Origin: Cryptosporangium phraense
GTDB taxonomy: Bacteria; Actinomycetota; Actinomycetes; Mycobacteriales; Cryptosporangiaceae
Direction of reading: 5' to 3'
NCBI RefSeq assembly: GCF_006912135.1
Contig: NZ_VIRS01000007.1
Span: 224,207 to 288,206, forward strand
DNA: 64,000 nucleotides
The notes under the pieces are model-generated. The model worked only from the letters and a program-made list of their open reading frames with translations, searched no databases and was not told where the DNA came from. The position numbers and the translations under genes were made by a program. Of the stretch, positions 47,250 to 58,502 are shown piece by piece; the first letter of the stretch is position 1, and each line of letters starts with the position of its first letter.

Positions 47250-48575
47250 ATGCGAGTAGCGCTGATCTACGTCGGGCAGCCGGAGAGCGAGCTCCGTCCG
47301 GTCATGAGCCCCCCGATCGGCCCGCAGCTGCTCGGCACGCTCCTGCTGCACCACGGCGCCGAGGTCGAGCTCTTCGATTCCCGCCTCCAGCCCGCCGACC
47401 GGTTACTGGCCGCGGTCGACGACTTCGACCCGCACCTGGTCGGCTTCAGCTATCTCTCGCCGAACGCCGACGAGGCCGTTGCGCTGGCCCGCGCGGTCCG
47501 GCGTCCCGGCCGGGCGATCGTCGCCGGTGGCGTCCACGCCAGCATCCACACCGAGGCCACGCTGGCCATCGGCGTGTTCGACACCGTGGTCCGGCGGGAG
47601 GGCGAGTCGGCGATCCTCGACCTGTACGACCGGCTCGTCGCCGGTGAGCCGCTGCCGCCGATCGTCGAGGGCACGGCCTGGCCGGACGTCGACACGCTGC
47701 CGCCGTACGCCGACTTCGACTGCTACCGGGGCGTGTACGACCAGGAGGGTTACCGGCCGGTCTACCTCCAGCTCGGGCGCGGGTGCCCGATGCAGTGCAC
47801 GTTCTGCGAGCTCCCGAACCGGCAGGTGTTCGAGCCGCCCCGGCGCCGGTTCCGCACCGTCGACACGGTGATGGCCGAGGTGCACGAGTACGTCCGCCGC
47901 TGGGGCGTCGACTTCGTGACGATCGCCGACCCGATCGCCACCCTCAACCTCCCGCTGCTCATGGGCGTCGTCCGGCGGATGGACGCCGAGCTGCCGGACG
48001 TCGGACTGATGTTCAACGGGCACGTGAACAGGTTCAGCCGGGCCCTGGCCGAGGTGCTGGGCGAAGCCCAGGCCGGACGCGACCGCGAGGGCCAGCGGAT
48101 CACCGTGTGGTTCGGGTTCGAGAGCGGCTCCCAGCGGTTGCTCGACTTCATGCGGAAGCGCACCTCGGTGGCCGACGGCCTCGCGGTGGCCCGGCTCTGC
48201 CGGGACCACGACGTCCAGGTGGGCGCGAACCTCCTCCTCGGCGTACCGACCGAGACCGAGGACGACTACCGGGCCCACCACGCGTTCATGGACGAGATCG
48301 AGCCGACGTTTCCCAACCCGAACATCCTCAACCCGCTGCCGGGCACCGAGATGTACGACTACTGCGCCGACCGGGGGTTGCTGCGGGACCCGGCCGACCA
48401 CTCGATCTGGCGCGACAGCGACATCGCCGCACGTGGGGAGGGGCCCGTGCTCGGCATCGACTACCAGCGCGTGCTGGCCACCTACCGGCACTACCGCGAC
48501 GAGCCGGCGCCCGAGTCGGAGCCACGCTACCGGTCGTGGGCGGCCGACGACGACACCACAACAGGTTGTGGCTGA
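47250..48575 (+). CDS. B12-binding domain radical SAM protein
   Basis: A 441-residue protein. Residues ~1-130 form a cobalamin-binding-like Rossmann domain (ALIYVGQPESELRPVMSPP, HLVGFSYLSPNADEAVALA, IVAGGVHASIHTEATL). The radical SAM cluster is C179, C183 and C186 (RGCPMQCTFC), followed by a SAM-binding barrel (VWFGFESGSQRLLDFMRK, VQVGANLLLGVPTETEDDY). This architecture is shared by B12-dependent methyltransferases and cyclases of natural-product and lipid pathways, so the reaction cannot be assigned. The gene starts ten bases after the LysM gene, making SOS co-transcription possible. Its last codons overlap a palindrome upstream of nrdR. Confidence 0.87.
   Translation: MRVALIYVGQPESELRPVMSPPIGPQLLGTLLLHHGAEVELFDSRLQPADRLLAAVDDFDPHLVGFSYLSPNADEAVALARAVRRPGRAIVAGGVHASIHTEATLAIGVFDTVVRREGESAILDLYDRLVAGEPLPPIVEGTAWPDVDTLPPYADFDCYRGVYDQEGYRPVYLQLGRGCPMQCTFCELPNRQVFEPPRRRFRTVDTVMAEVHEYVRRWGVDFVTIADPIATLNLPLLMGVVRRMDAELPDVGLMFNGHVNRFSRALAEVLGEAQAGRDREGQRITVWFGFESGSQRLLDFMRKRTSVADGLAVARLCRDHDVQVGANLLLGVPTETEDDYRAHHAFMDEIEPTFPNPNILNPLPGTEMYDYCADRGLLRDPADHSIWRDSDIAARGEGPVLGIDYQRVLATYRHYRDEPAPESEPRYRSWAADDDTTTGCG
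48556..48571. promoter_or_regulatory. Palindrome CCACAAC-AG-GTTGTGG, possible NrdR box
   Basis: A perfect 7+7 bp inverted repeat in the last codons of the radical SAM gene. It shows the A/T-flanked ACA...TGT character of NrdR boxes, and half of it (AGGTTGTGG) recurs at 48599-48607. Confidence 0.4.
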
Positions 48576-48658
48576 CTCGCTCTGCGTCAATGTTGCTCAG
48601 GTTGTGGGATTTACCGGCGGGTCGGCTTGCGATCGTGGTGGCGCAGGCCTACTGTCGC

Positions 48659-48672
48659 CACTAGATCTAGTG
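48659..48672. promoter_or_regulatory. Palindrome CACTAGATCTAGTG, likely NrdR box of nrdRJ
   Basis: A perfect 14-bp palindrome 43 bp before nrdR, close to the NrdR-box pattern (acaCwAtATaTwGtgt). NrdR usually binds two boxes about three helical turns apart. A weak partner centred on CGATCG (48630-48635) is 33 bp upstream. Confidence 0.6.
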
Positions 48673-48714
48673 CTTACGACCGTGTAACTCACCTACTGGT
48701 TGAGGGGGCAGGCG

Positions 48715-49254
48715 ATGAAGTGTCCGTACTGCCAGCATCCCGATTCCCGGGTGGTCGATTCCCGCGAGGCCGAGGACGGCAAGGTCACTCGGCGGCGGCG
48801 GTCGTGCACGCAGTGCTCCCGACGCTTCACCACGGTGGAGGAGCCGGTGCTGGCGGTCGTGAAGCGCAGCGGCGTCAGCGAGCCGTTCAGTCGCGAGAAG
48901 GTCGTCTCGGGCGTCCGCAAGGCCTGTCAGGGCCGGCCGGTCGACGCGGACTCTCTCGCGCTGCTGGCGCAGAAGGTCGAAGAGGCGATCCGGTCGCGGG
49001 GCGCGGCCGAGGTTCCCTCGCACGAGGTGGGCCTCGCGATCCTCGGGCCGTTGCGCGAGCTCGACGAGGTCGCCTACATCCGGTTCGCGAGCGTCTACCG
49101 GTCGTTCTCCTCGCTGGAGGACTTCGAGGCGGAGATCGCGTCGCTCCGCGAGAACGGACCCAGCGGGTCCGGCGCTCGGCCGGTCGCGAACGTCACCGCG
49201 TCGCCGCCGCTGCCCGAGGGTGAGCCTGCACGGTTGGTGGAGGCGAGTCCTTAA
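48715..49254 (+). CDS. nrdR: Transcriptional repressor NrdR
   Basis: A 179-residue repressor. The N-terminal zinc ribbon has C3, C6, C31 and C34 ([31 protein letters not shown]), and an ATP-cone occupies ~residues 46-136 ([20 protein letters not shown]). NrdR senses ATP/dATP and represses ribonucleotide reductase genes. I chose the ATG at 48715 because the zinc ribbon must start at once; GAGGGGG lies upstream. The ~30-residue C-terminal tail is variable. It is followed by nrdJ as in Streptomyces nrdRJ. Confidence 0.97.
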   Translation: MKCPYCQHPDSRVVDSREAEDGKVTRRRRSCTQCSRRFTTVEEPVLAVVKRSGVSEPFSREKVVSGVRKACQGRPVDADSLALLAQKVEEAIRSRGAAEVPSHEVGLAILGPLRELDEVAYIRFASVYRSFSSLEDFEAEIASLRENGPSGSGARPVANVTASPPLPEGEPARLVEASP

Positions 49255-49473
49255 CGGGTGGTCCGGCGACGAGGCCGGGCGGCAGTTCAACACGCTACTT
49301 GCGGTGGTTCGGCTCGGGGCGGATCCGAAACACCGGGGCGCAGCCTTGCGGGCGCGTCTATCGAACTCAAAACACGGCAGTACGGCGGGCGTGCCGTCAG
49401 CGTGCGCTTCGCCATGCCCGCAGGACGCGGGCCTAGGACTTTCGAACCAGATCACGAGGGACAGGGGACGCCG

Positions 49474-52317
<2,844 letters not shown>

Positions 52318-52326
52318 TTCGCCTCC

Positions 52327-52358
52327 GAAGGGGCCGAGCCGGACGGCTCGGCCCCTTC
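52327..52358 (+). terminator. nrdJ terminator
   Basis: A perfect 14-bp stem (GAAGGGGCCGAGCC / GGCTCGGCCCCTTC) with a 4-nt loop, ten bases after the nrdJ stop. Confidence 0.88.
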
Positions 52359-52379
52359 GCTCGTTCTCCGGAGTCCCCG

Positions 52380-52814
52380 ATGGCGCTTCCGCGTGCATTC
52401 ATCAGTTTCGATTTCGACAACGACCGAGTAGCGAAGCATCTCTTTGCTGGACAGGCGACCAGCAAGTCCCCGACGCCGTTCGCGACGGAGGACTGGTCAT
52501 CGAAGGGAGCACTCCCGCAGCGAGAGTGGGAACGGCTCATCCGAGCGAAGATCAACCGCTGCCATCTCGTGATAGTGCTGGTCGGGCGTCAGGCCGCCAG
52601 CGCGTCCGGCGTGGTAAAAGAGATCCAGATGGCCCGCGATCTCGGCATTCCCTATTTCGGCGTCTACGTCTCCGGCGCCGACGCGAGGACGCCGCTTCCG
52701 CGCGGGTTGGCGCGCAACGCGGTGGTCCCGTGGACCTGGCCGACGGTGGCGAGGATGGTCGACGACTGCCTTCGGGCGCGCCGAGGCGTCCGGCCGGGCT
52801 CACCTGTTTCTTAG
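52380..52814 (+). CDS. TIR-like domain protein (DUF1863/ThsB-like), orphan
   Basis: A 144-residue protein consisting of one flavodoxin-like TIR-related domain. The first strand is RAFISFDFDNDRVAKHLFA, followed by FATEDWSSKGALPQREWERL, the central strand CHLVIVLVGRQAASAS and VKEIQMARDLGIPYFGVYV, where the Glu of KEI sits where TIR enzymes keep their catalytic Glu. The MTH538/DUF1863 family includes ThsB of the Thoeris anti-phage system, which makes a nucleotide signal from NAD+. No ThsA or other effector gene is adjacent, so its role is open. It lies downstream of the nrdJ terminator and is probably transcribed alone. Confidence 0.8.
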   Translation: MALPRAFISFDFDNDRVAKHLFAGQATSKSPTPFATEDWSSKGALPQREWERLIRAKINRCHLVIVLVGRQAASASGVVKEIQMARDLGIPYFGVYVSGADARTPLPRGLARNAVVPWTWPTVARMVDDCLRARRGVRPGSPVS

Positions 52815-52868
52815 GCCAGCGCAGGCACACTGATCGCGAACGTCGTCCTGATCGCGCCGGGGAGTTCC

Positions 52869-53753
52869 ATGCCGCTCACGTACGTGTCCCACCAGGTGCC
52901 TGCGCTGGCGGCCAAGCTCGCGGCACCGCCGTGGTTCGACGGGACCGCGCTGGCGCTGGGGTCGATGTCGCCGGACTGGCCGTTCGCGCTGGCCGGGACC
53001 CGTTGGCAGGTCAACGCGCACAACACCCGGGGCGTGCTGCTGCTCTGCGTCCCGGTGACGACGGCGGCGGCGGTCGCGGTGCGCGAGCTCGCACCGGTGG
53101 TGGCCGCCTACCTGCCGTCGCTGCCGGGATTGCCGCTGTCCCGGCTGGCGCTGCTCGACTACCGGCGTCCGCCGTTGGCGACCACCGTGCTCAGCGCACT
53201 CGCCGGCGCGTGGAGCCACGTCGCCTGGGACTCGTTCACCCACGACGGACGCTGGGGCGCGCGGAACGTGCGTTGGCTCGCGTCGACGCATCACGTGAAC
53301 GGGTACCCGATCAGTGGGGCGATGCTGGCGCAGCACGGGAGCACGGTGGTCGGGGGAGTCGTCGGGCTCGTGTTGCTCTCCAGGGTGCTGCGGGAGTTGC
53401 CGGTGTGGGCGGAGGCGAAGCCGGTGGGGTGGGCGCGGTCGGCCGCTCTGGCTCCGGCTTCGGGTGCGGCTTCGGGCGCGGCTCCGGCTTCGGGCGCGGC
53501 TCCGGCTCCGGCTCCGGCGGAGCCGGACGGGCCGGAGGAGCCGGTTCCGGGGCGGGGGGAGTTCTGGGCGGCGGTGGCCGCGGGGACTGCGGCCGGGGTC
53601 GCCTGGGGATCACGAGGCGGCTGGGACGGGCAGTTCAACATCGCGGTCTTCGTCATCCGGACCAGCGTCGGAACCGCCGCAGGAGCGGTCATCGGAGCGG
53701 TTGCCGGGACACGCCGGGCGCGACGTAAGCTGCGGACGCCAACCAGCGCGTGA
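52869..53753 (+). CDS. DUF4184 family membrane protein
   Basis: A 294-residue membrane protein. The family start is MPLTYVSHQVPALAAKL, with LALGSMSPDWPFAL, AGAWSHVAWDSFTHDGRWG and about five hydrophobic segments. A ~50-residue Ala/Pro-rich low-complexity loop (residues ~200-235) precedes the last helices. The conserved His/Asp pattern (SHVAWDSFTH) resembles membrane-bound metal-dependent hydrolase families, but no activity is established. Confidence 0.85.
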   Translation: MPLTYVSHQVPALAAKLAAPPWFDGTALALGSMSPDWPFALAGTRWQVNAHNTRGVLLLCVPVTTAAAVAVRELAPVVAAYLPSLPGLPLSRLALLDYRRPPLATTVLSALAGAWSHVAWDSFTHDGRWGARNVRWLASTHHVNGYPISGAMLAQHGSTVVGGVVGLVLLSRVLRELPVWAEAKPVGWARSAALAPASGAASGAAPASGAAPAPAPAEPDGPEEPVPGRGEFWAAVAAGTAAGVAWGSRGGWDGQFNIAVFVIRTSVGTAAGAVIGAVAGTRRARRKLRTPTSA

Positions 53754-53807
53754 CCGTCGGGTGAGGACCGGACGGCGGCCGGGTACTGGCTGTCGTGGAG
53801 GTGCCCG

Positions 53808-54539
53808 GTGAAGAAGAAGCTTGCCGTCGTTGCGATGGCGTTGGCGGCGGTGCTCTCGGCCGCCGGATGCGAAGGCATCGAGTTCGTCGATCCGGCGGCG
53901 TCGGCGAGCGGCACCTCGGCCGCGCAGGTCCCGGCCGACCCGGGCAGCGTCGCCAAGCCGTCGAAGACCTCGATCGCGCAGGCGAAGCGGTCGCTGAGCG
54001 CGATCACGATCAAGACGATCCCCGGCAAGGACCCCAGCTACGACCGCGACAAGTTCGGTGACGCCTGGAGCGACGCCGCGAAGGGCGTCACGTATGCGGG
54101 CAACGGCTGCGACACCCGCAACGACATCCTGCGGCGGGACGCGGTCAAGGGCACGGTTCGGACCAGGAACGGCTCCTCCGGGTGCAAGGTGACCGCGGGC
54201 ACGTGGGTGTCCCCGTACAACGGCGCGAAGTACACGTCGACGAGGAAGATCCAGATCGACCACATCGTCCCGTTGGGCCGGGCGTGGGCCTCGGGGGCGA
54301 AGCGGTGGTCGGCCGCCCGGCGGCTCGCGTTCGCGAATGATCCGGATAACTTGCTGGCGGTGGATGGGTCGTCGAACCAGTCGAAGAGTGACAAGGGGCC
54401 GTCGGCTTGGCGGCCGGCCAAGCCGTACCAGTGCGTGTATGCGGTGCGGTACCTGCGGTCGGCGACGAAGTATCAGCTGCCGATCACGTCGGCGGACAAA
54501 TCGGCGCTGACGTCGATGCTGAATGGGTGTCCGAAGTAG
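53808..54539 (+). CDS. Secreted HNH (DUF1524-type) nuclease, predicted lipoprotein
   Basis: A 243-residue protein. The signal sequence ends in a lipobox LSAAGC (Cys21), then a Ser/Ala linker and the nuclease domain. The HNH core is IQIDHIVPLGRAWASG with FANDPDNLLAVDGSSNQSKS and GPSAWRP. Four cysteines outside the signal suggest disulphides, as expected for an extracytoplasmic enzyme. Relatives are common in actinobacteria and may degrade extracellular DNA. The GTG is preceded by GGAGG. Confidence 0.88.
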   Translation: MKKKLAVVAMALAAVLSAAGCEGIEFVDPAASASGTSAAQVPADPGSVAKPSKTSIAQAKRSLSAITIKTIPGKDPSYDRDKFGDAWSDAAKGVTYAGNGCDTRNDILRRDAVKGTVRTRNGSSGCKVTAGTWVSPYNGAKYTSTRKIQIDHIVPLGRAWASGAKRWSAARRLAFANDPDNLLAVDGSSNQSKSDKGPSAWRPAKPYQCVYAVRYLRSATKYQLPITSADKSALTSMLNGCPK

Positions 54540-54994
54540 AGCTGAGGTTTCGCGGGCCTCAGCCGGGTGTGCGTTCGTGGGGTTGGGTTCGCGTGGCGGT
54601 CGCGGCGCAGTCGTGGGTAGCTCGTTCGCGGTCGGGGAGGTTGACGCGCTTCGGCTTCGGTCGCGCGTGTGTTCGCCCCGCGCCGGGGAGTGGCCCGCGC
54701 TGCGGTCTGGGCCGCAGGTAGCGCTGAGCGTGCTCCGGCGTGGGCCGGCCTGGGCCGGGCTCCGGCGCCGCCGCACGTAGCGCTGATGTAACCCGAGCCC
54801 CCGGCGCAACCCAGCCGCTGCCGCCCTGAGCCCCTACGCGCCCTCAGCCATCACGCACACGGCCTTAGCCGCGCGGCGCGGCCGCAGTCGGGCCTCCACC
54901 GCCCTCAGCGCAGGCCTACCGGCCTCCACTCCGGTCTGCTCCAGCGTCCCGGCCCGCCGCTGCGGGCGTAGCCGCCCGGTCCCGGCCCGGCGCC
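54540..54994. other. 455-bp intergenic region between convergent genes
   Basis: GC-rich DNA without a supported gene. The word GTAGCGCTGA occurs twice, near 54717 and 54777, and CCCTCAGC-type words recur around 54823-54910. I see no strong terminator hairpin or RNA gene. Confidence 0.5.
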
Positions 54995-57115
54995 TCAGCT
55001 CTCCGCCGCCAGCACCAATGGATAAACCGCGTCAGCCCCCGCCCTCCTCAAAACCCTCGCCCCCACCGTCAAAGTCCACCCCGTCCCCACCCGGTCATCC
55101 ACCAACAACACAGCCCGCCCCCGCACCGCCGCCGGATCCTCCAACACATACCGATCCGCCACCACCCGCAACCTCTGCGCCGAGTTCATCGCCCCCTCCC
55201 CACTCCCAGCCTCCCCAACAACCGAGAACGACGTCAGAACCGGAATCTTCGCGTACCGCGACAGCCCATGAGCCACGTGCGCCACCAACCGCCCGTGCGT
55301 CAGCGAACCGAAATACACGATCCCCTCCGGCACCCCGGACCCGAACTTCCACGCATCCAGCACCTGCACCAACGCACGCCGCAACGGAACCGGCAACTCC
55401 CCGTCCGGAGCGCGGAACAACTCCCGCAACTGATTGCCCCACCCCAGGTCGGTGAGCCGCGCGATCGCCCGCCCCGGCTCGGCCTGCTCACCGGCCGGAA
55501 TCTTGCCCTTCAACTCGACGCCCATCGCGGCCATCCCGGTCGGCCACATCTTCCGCGTCTCGACCGGCACCCCCGGCCGGCTGAGCCGGTCGGTAGCCGC
55601 CGACAAGCTCGCCTCATCCGTGTCCGCCGACAACGCCAGCCCGCCGCAGTTGTCACAGCGCCCGCACGGCGCAGCGTCGGAGTCGTCCAACGCCCGCCGG
55701 AGGTACACCATCCGGCACTCGGACGTCGTCAGATAGTCGAGCATCGCCTGCTGCTCGACGCGACGGGTCTCCTGCACCCGCTGGTACCGCTCGGCGTCGT
55801 ACGCCCACGGCTCCCCGGTGGACGTCCAGCCCCCGCGGACCCGGCGCACCGCACCGTCGACGTCGAGCACCTTGAGCATCATCTCGAGGCGCGTCCGGCG
55901 CAGCGGGACGTACGTCTCCAGCACCGCGGTGGACATCGGGCCGTCGTGGGCGGCCAGCACCCGCAGCGTCTCGCGCACCTCGTGCTCGGGCGGGAACGCC
56001 AGCGAGCCGAAGTAGTCCCAGACGTCCTTGTCCTCGCGCCCGGGCAGCAGAACCACCGTCGCGCGATCAGTGCCACGGCCGGCTCGGCCGACCTGCTGGT
56101 AGTACGCGATCGGTGACGCCGGAGCGCCGAGGTTCACGACCCAGCCCAGGTCGGGCTTGTCGAACCCCATACCCAGGGCGGACGTCGCGACCAGCGCCTT
56201 CACCCGGTTGTGGAGCAGGTCCTCCTCGGCCGCGAGCCGCTCGGTCTGCTCGGTCTGCCCGGAGTAGGCCGCCACCGGAAAGCCCTGGGACCGCAGGTAG
56301 TCGGCGACGTCCTGAGTGGCCGCCACCGTGAGGCAGTAGATGATCCCGGAGCCCGGAAACTCCCGCAGATGATCGGCGAGCCACGCCAGCCGCGCCGCCT
56401 GGTTCTCCAGCGCCACGACACCGAGGTGCAGCGACGTGCGGTCCAAGTTGCCGCGCAAAACCAGTACGTCCCTCGACAGCTGTTCCGCGACGTCGCGCGT
56501 CACCCGCTCGTTGGCGGTCGCGGTCGTGGCGAGCACCGGGATCCCGGCCGGCAGGTCGGCGAGCATCGTCCGGATCCGACGGTAGTCGGGCCGGAAGTCG
56601 TGACCCCAGTCGGAGATGCAGTGCGCCTCGTCGATGACCAGCAGGCCCGCGCTGGCGGCGAGCCGGGGGAGTACCTCGTCCCGGAACTCGGGGTTGTTCA
56701 GCCGCTCGGGCGAGACCAGCAGGACGTCGACCTCGCCGTCCGCGATCGAGGCGTAGATCTGCCGCCAGTCGTCGGCGTTGGTGGAGTTCACGGTCGTCGC
56801 CCGAACCCCGGCCCGGGCGGCCGCCGCGATCTGGTTGCGCATCAACGCGAGCAGCGGCGAGACGATCACCGTCGGGCCGCTACCGGCGGCCCGCAGCAGC
56901 GCGGTGGCCACGAAGTACACCGCGGACTTGCCCCACCCCGTCCGCTGGACCACCAGCGCCCGGCGCCGATCGGCCACCAGGGCCTCGATCGCCGTCCACT
57001 GGTCTTCGCGCAGCTTCGCGTCGGGCGAGCCGACCAGCTCGCGAAGGTGCTGCTCGGCGCGCTCACGGAGCGCGGCCCGGTCGTGCGCTGGGTTCGCCTC
57101 GGTCGAGGCAGACAT
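54995..57115 (-). CDS. recQ: RecQ-family DNA helicase fused to a phosphoribosyltransferase-like domain
   Basis: A 706-residue protein. The helicase part has Walker A QRTGWGKS (57-64), motif II VIDEAHCISDWGHDFRPDYR (~160), motif VI QQVGRAGRGTD and a zinc-binding CGRCDNCGG region. The C-terminal ~150 residues resemble a type I phosphoribosyltransferase (IVYFGSLTHGRLVAHVAHGL, PRPP loop VLLVDDRVGTGWTL). RecQ unwinds 3'-5' at forks and recombination intermediates. This fusion is known in actinobacteria but its PRTase role is not. The gene is 12 bp downstream of a potassium channel gene on the same strand, so they are likely co-transcribed. Confidence 0.92.
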   Translation of the reverse strand: MSASTEANPAHDRAALRERAEQHLRELVGSPDAKLREDQWTAIEALVADRRRALVVQRTGWGKSAVYFVATALLRAAGSGPTVIVSPLLALMRNQIAAAARAGVRATTVNSTNADDWRQIYASIADGEVDVLLVSPERLNNPEFRDEVLPRLAASAGLLVIDEAHCISDWGHDFRPDYRRIRTMLADLPAGIPVLATTATANERVTRDVAEQLSRDVLVLRGNLDRTSLHLGVVALENQAARLAWLADHLREFPGSGIIYCLTVAATQDVADYLRSQGFPVAAYSGQTEQTERLAAEEDLLHNRVKALVATSALGMGFDKPDLGWVVNLGAPASPIAYYQQVGRAGRGTDRATVVLLPGREDKDVWDYFGSLAFPPEHEVRETLRVLAAHDGPMSTAVLETYVPLRRTRLEMMLKVLDVDGAVRRVRGGWTSTGEPWAYDAERYQRVQETRRVEQQAMLDYLTTSECRMVYLRRALDDSDAAPCGRCDNCGGLALSADTDEASLSAATDRLSRPGVPVETRKMWPTGMAAMGVELKGKIPAGEQAEPGRAIARLTDLGWGNQLRELFRAPDGELPVPLRRALVQVLDAWKFGSGVPEGIVYFGSLTHGRLVAHVAHGLSRYAKIPVLTSFSVVGEAGSGEGAMNSAQRLRVVADRYVLEDPAAVRGRAVLLVDDRVGTGWTLTVGARVLRRAGADAVYPLVLAAES

Positions 57116-57127
57116 GGGGTCCCCCGG

Positions 57128-58189
57128 TCAGTCGCCTGAATTCGACCCGTTGGTACCAGCGGGTCGGTCGTCGCGGATGTAGACGAGGAGATCGCCGGTC
57201 TCGAGCTGATGCGTCTCGGGATCGACCAGCGGCACCACCCGCCCCCGCCGGACCACCGCGATGACGACCTCGTCGAGCGTCCGCGGTGACTTGCCCACCT
57301 CGTCGCGGACGACCGAGCGGCAGGCGAACGCCATGCCGTGCCCGGGCGTCAGCAGGTCCTCCACCACGTCGATGACCGGCGGGTCGGTCGTCGCCAGGCC
57401 GAGCAGCCGCCCGGCCGTCGCCGAGGACACCACGACCTGGTGCGCGCCGCTCTGCCGGAGCAGCGGCGCGTTCTCCGCCTCCCGCGCCGTCGTGACGATG
57501 CGGACCTGCCCGTTCGTCAGCTGGCGGGCGGTGAGCGTGGTCAGCACGGCGGCGTCGTCGGCGTCCGGAGCCACGATGATCGCGGTCGCCCGGTCGACGT
57601 GGGCCTGGGCCAGCACGGCCGATCGTCCGGACGAGCCCTCGACGACCGCGAGCCCGGCGTTCACGGCCTGCTGGGCGACGCGGTGGTCGCGCTCGACGAC
57701 CACGATCTTCTCCCGCGGCACGCCGTTCTCCAGCAACGCGTCGACCGCGCTGCGGCCCTTGGTGCCGTAGCCGCACACCACGTAATGGTCTTTCACCGTC
57801 TGCCTCCACCGCTCCCGCCGGAACTGCCCGCGGTACTGCTCGGTCAGGACCTCGAGCGTGGTGCCGACCAGAATGATCAGGAACAACACGCGCGCCGGAG
57901 TGATGAACACCACGTTCACCAGCCGGGCGGACGGCGACGCCGGAGCGATGTCGCCGTACCCCGTCGTCGAGAGCGTCACGACCGAGTAGTAGGCCGCGTC
58001 GAGCAGGCTCAACGGGCTGCCGGTGTTGTCGTGGTAACCGTCGCGGTCGATGTACACGACCGCCACCGTCAGCCCGACCAGGGCCAATGCGGCGAAGAGC
58101 CGCAGGCCGAGCGCACGCAGCGGAGACGGTCGCTTCTGGGGAAGCCAGACCGTGGCCCGCGGGAGCGAGGTGGGAGTCGGACGCGTCAC
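57128..58189 (-). CDS. Two-helix potassium channel with RCK (TrkA-N/C) domains
   Basis: A 353-residue channel. TM1 is at ~residues 27-46, the pore loop carries selectivity filter TTGYGD, and TM2 is FITPARVLFLIILVGTTLEV. The RCK N domain binds nucleotide through VVCGYGTKGRSAVDALLENG, and an RCK C domain ends the protein (VVPLVDPETHQLETGDLLVY). It should gate K+ (efflux or uptake) in response to NAD(H), nucleotides or Ca2+. The GTG start has no clear ribosome site. A structured leader with a terminator lies 60-190 bp upstream. It is followed by recQ in the same transcription direction. Confidence 0.92.
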   Translation of the reverse strand: MTRPTPTSLPRATVWLPQKRPSPLRALGLRLFAALALVGLTVAVVYIDRDGYHDNTGSPLSLLDAAYYSVVTLSTTGYGDIAPASPSARLVNVVFITPARVLFLIILVGTTLEVLTEQYRGQFRRERWRQTVKDHYVVCGYGTKGRSAVDALLENGVPREKIVVVERDHRVAQQAVNAGLAVVEGSSGRSAVLAQAHVDRATAIIVAPDADDAAVLTTLTARQLTNGQVRIVTTAREAENAPLLRQSGAHQVVVSSATAGRLLGLATTDPPVIDVVEDLLTPGHGMAFACRSVVRDEVGKSPRTLDEVVIAVVRRGRVVPLVDPETHQLETGDLLVYIRDDRPAGTNGSNSGD

Positions 58190-58502
58190 GATCTGCAGAC
58201 GGTAGCGGCTGCCACCGACAGCGGCACCGGGGACTCGCCTGCCTGTGGATAGAACGAAGGCCGCCCCGTCGGAACGGAGCGGCCTTCGGGTACGCCGACC
58301 CGCCGGGTCGCCTCTCGGCGGAAGGTCGCTCGCAGCGACTTAGTTGGGACCGGGGGCCTGGATCGAGCCGACGCACTAACGGTCATTTTACAGCCCCGAG
58401 GGCGATTCCGGTCGATGGCGGATCGGCCAGAGGCGCCGCGTGTTTCCCTCGGTCTGCTTACGCTGGAGTCGTCCCATCGTTCGCGTCCAGGAGGTCGCCT
58501 TC
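58190..58502. other. 313-bp divergent intergenic region with leader-like structure
   Basis: Between the channel start (minus strand) and the next plus-strand gene. It holds the candidate structured RNA described separately (58250-58384), a TAAAAT -10-like hexamer on the minus strand at 58388-58393, and AGGAGG at 58489 serving the plus-strand gene. The plus-strand promoter is not obvious. Confidence 0.5.
58250..58384 (-). ncRNA. Candidate structured leader RNA or sRNA upstream of the K+ channel
   Basis: On the minus strand, TAAAAT (58388-58393) could be a -10. The ~130 nt that follow contain stems GTCGCT/AGCGAC and CGACCC/GGGTCG and end in a strong terminator-like hairpin (GAAGGCCGC with GCGGCCTTC, 58256-58264 and 58279-58287, inner CCGT/ACGG) followed by TTCGTTCT. 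It could be an attenuated 5' leader of the channel gene or an independent sRNA. It matches no riboswitch class I recognise. Confidence 0.4.

Noticed and set aside
49255..49473. Cobalamin riboswitch before nrdJ
   Set aside because: No B12-box or conserved core was seen; only a short GC hairpin. Regulation by NrdR upstream of nrdR is more likely.
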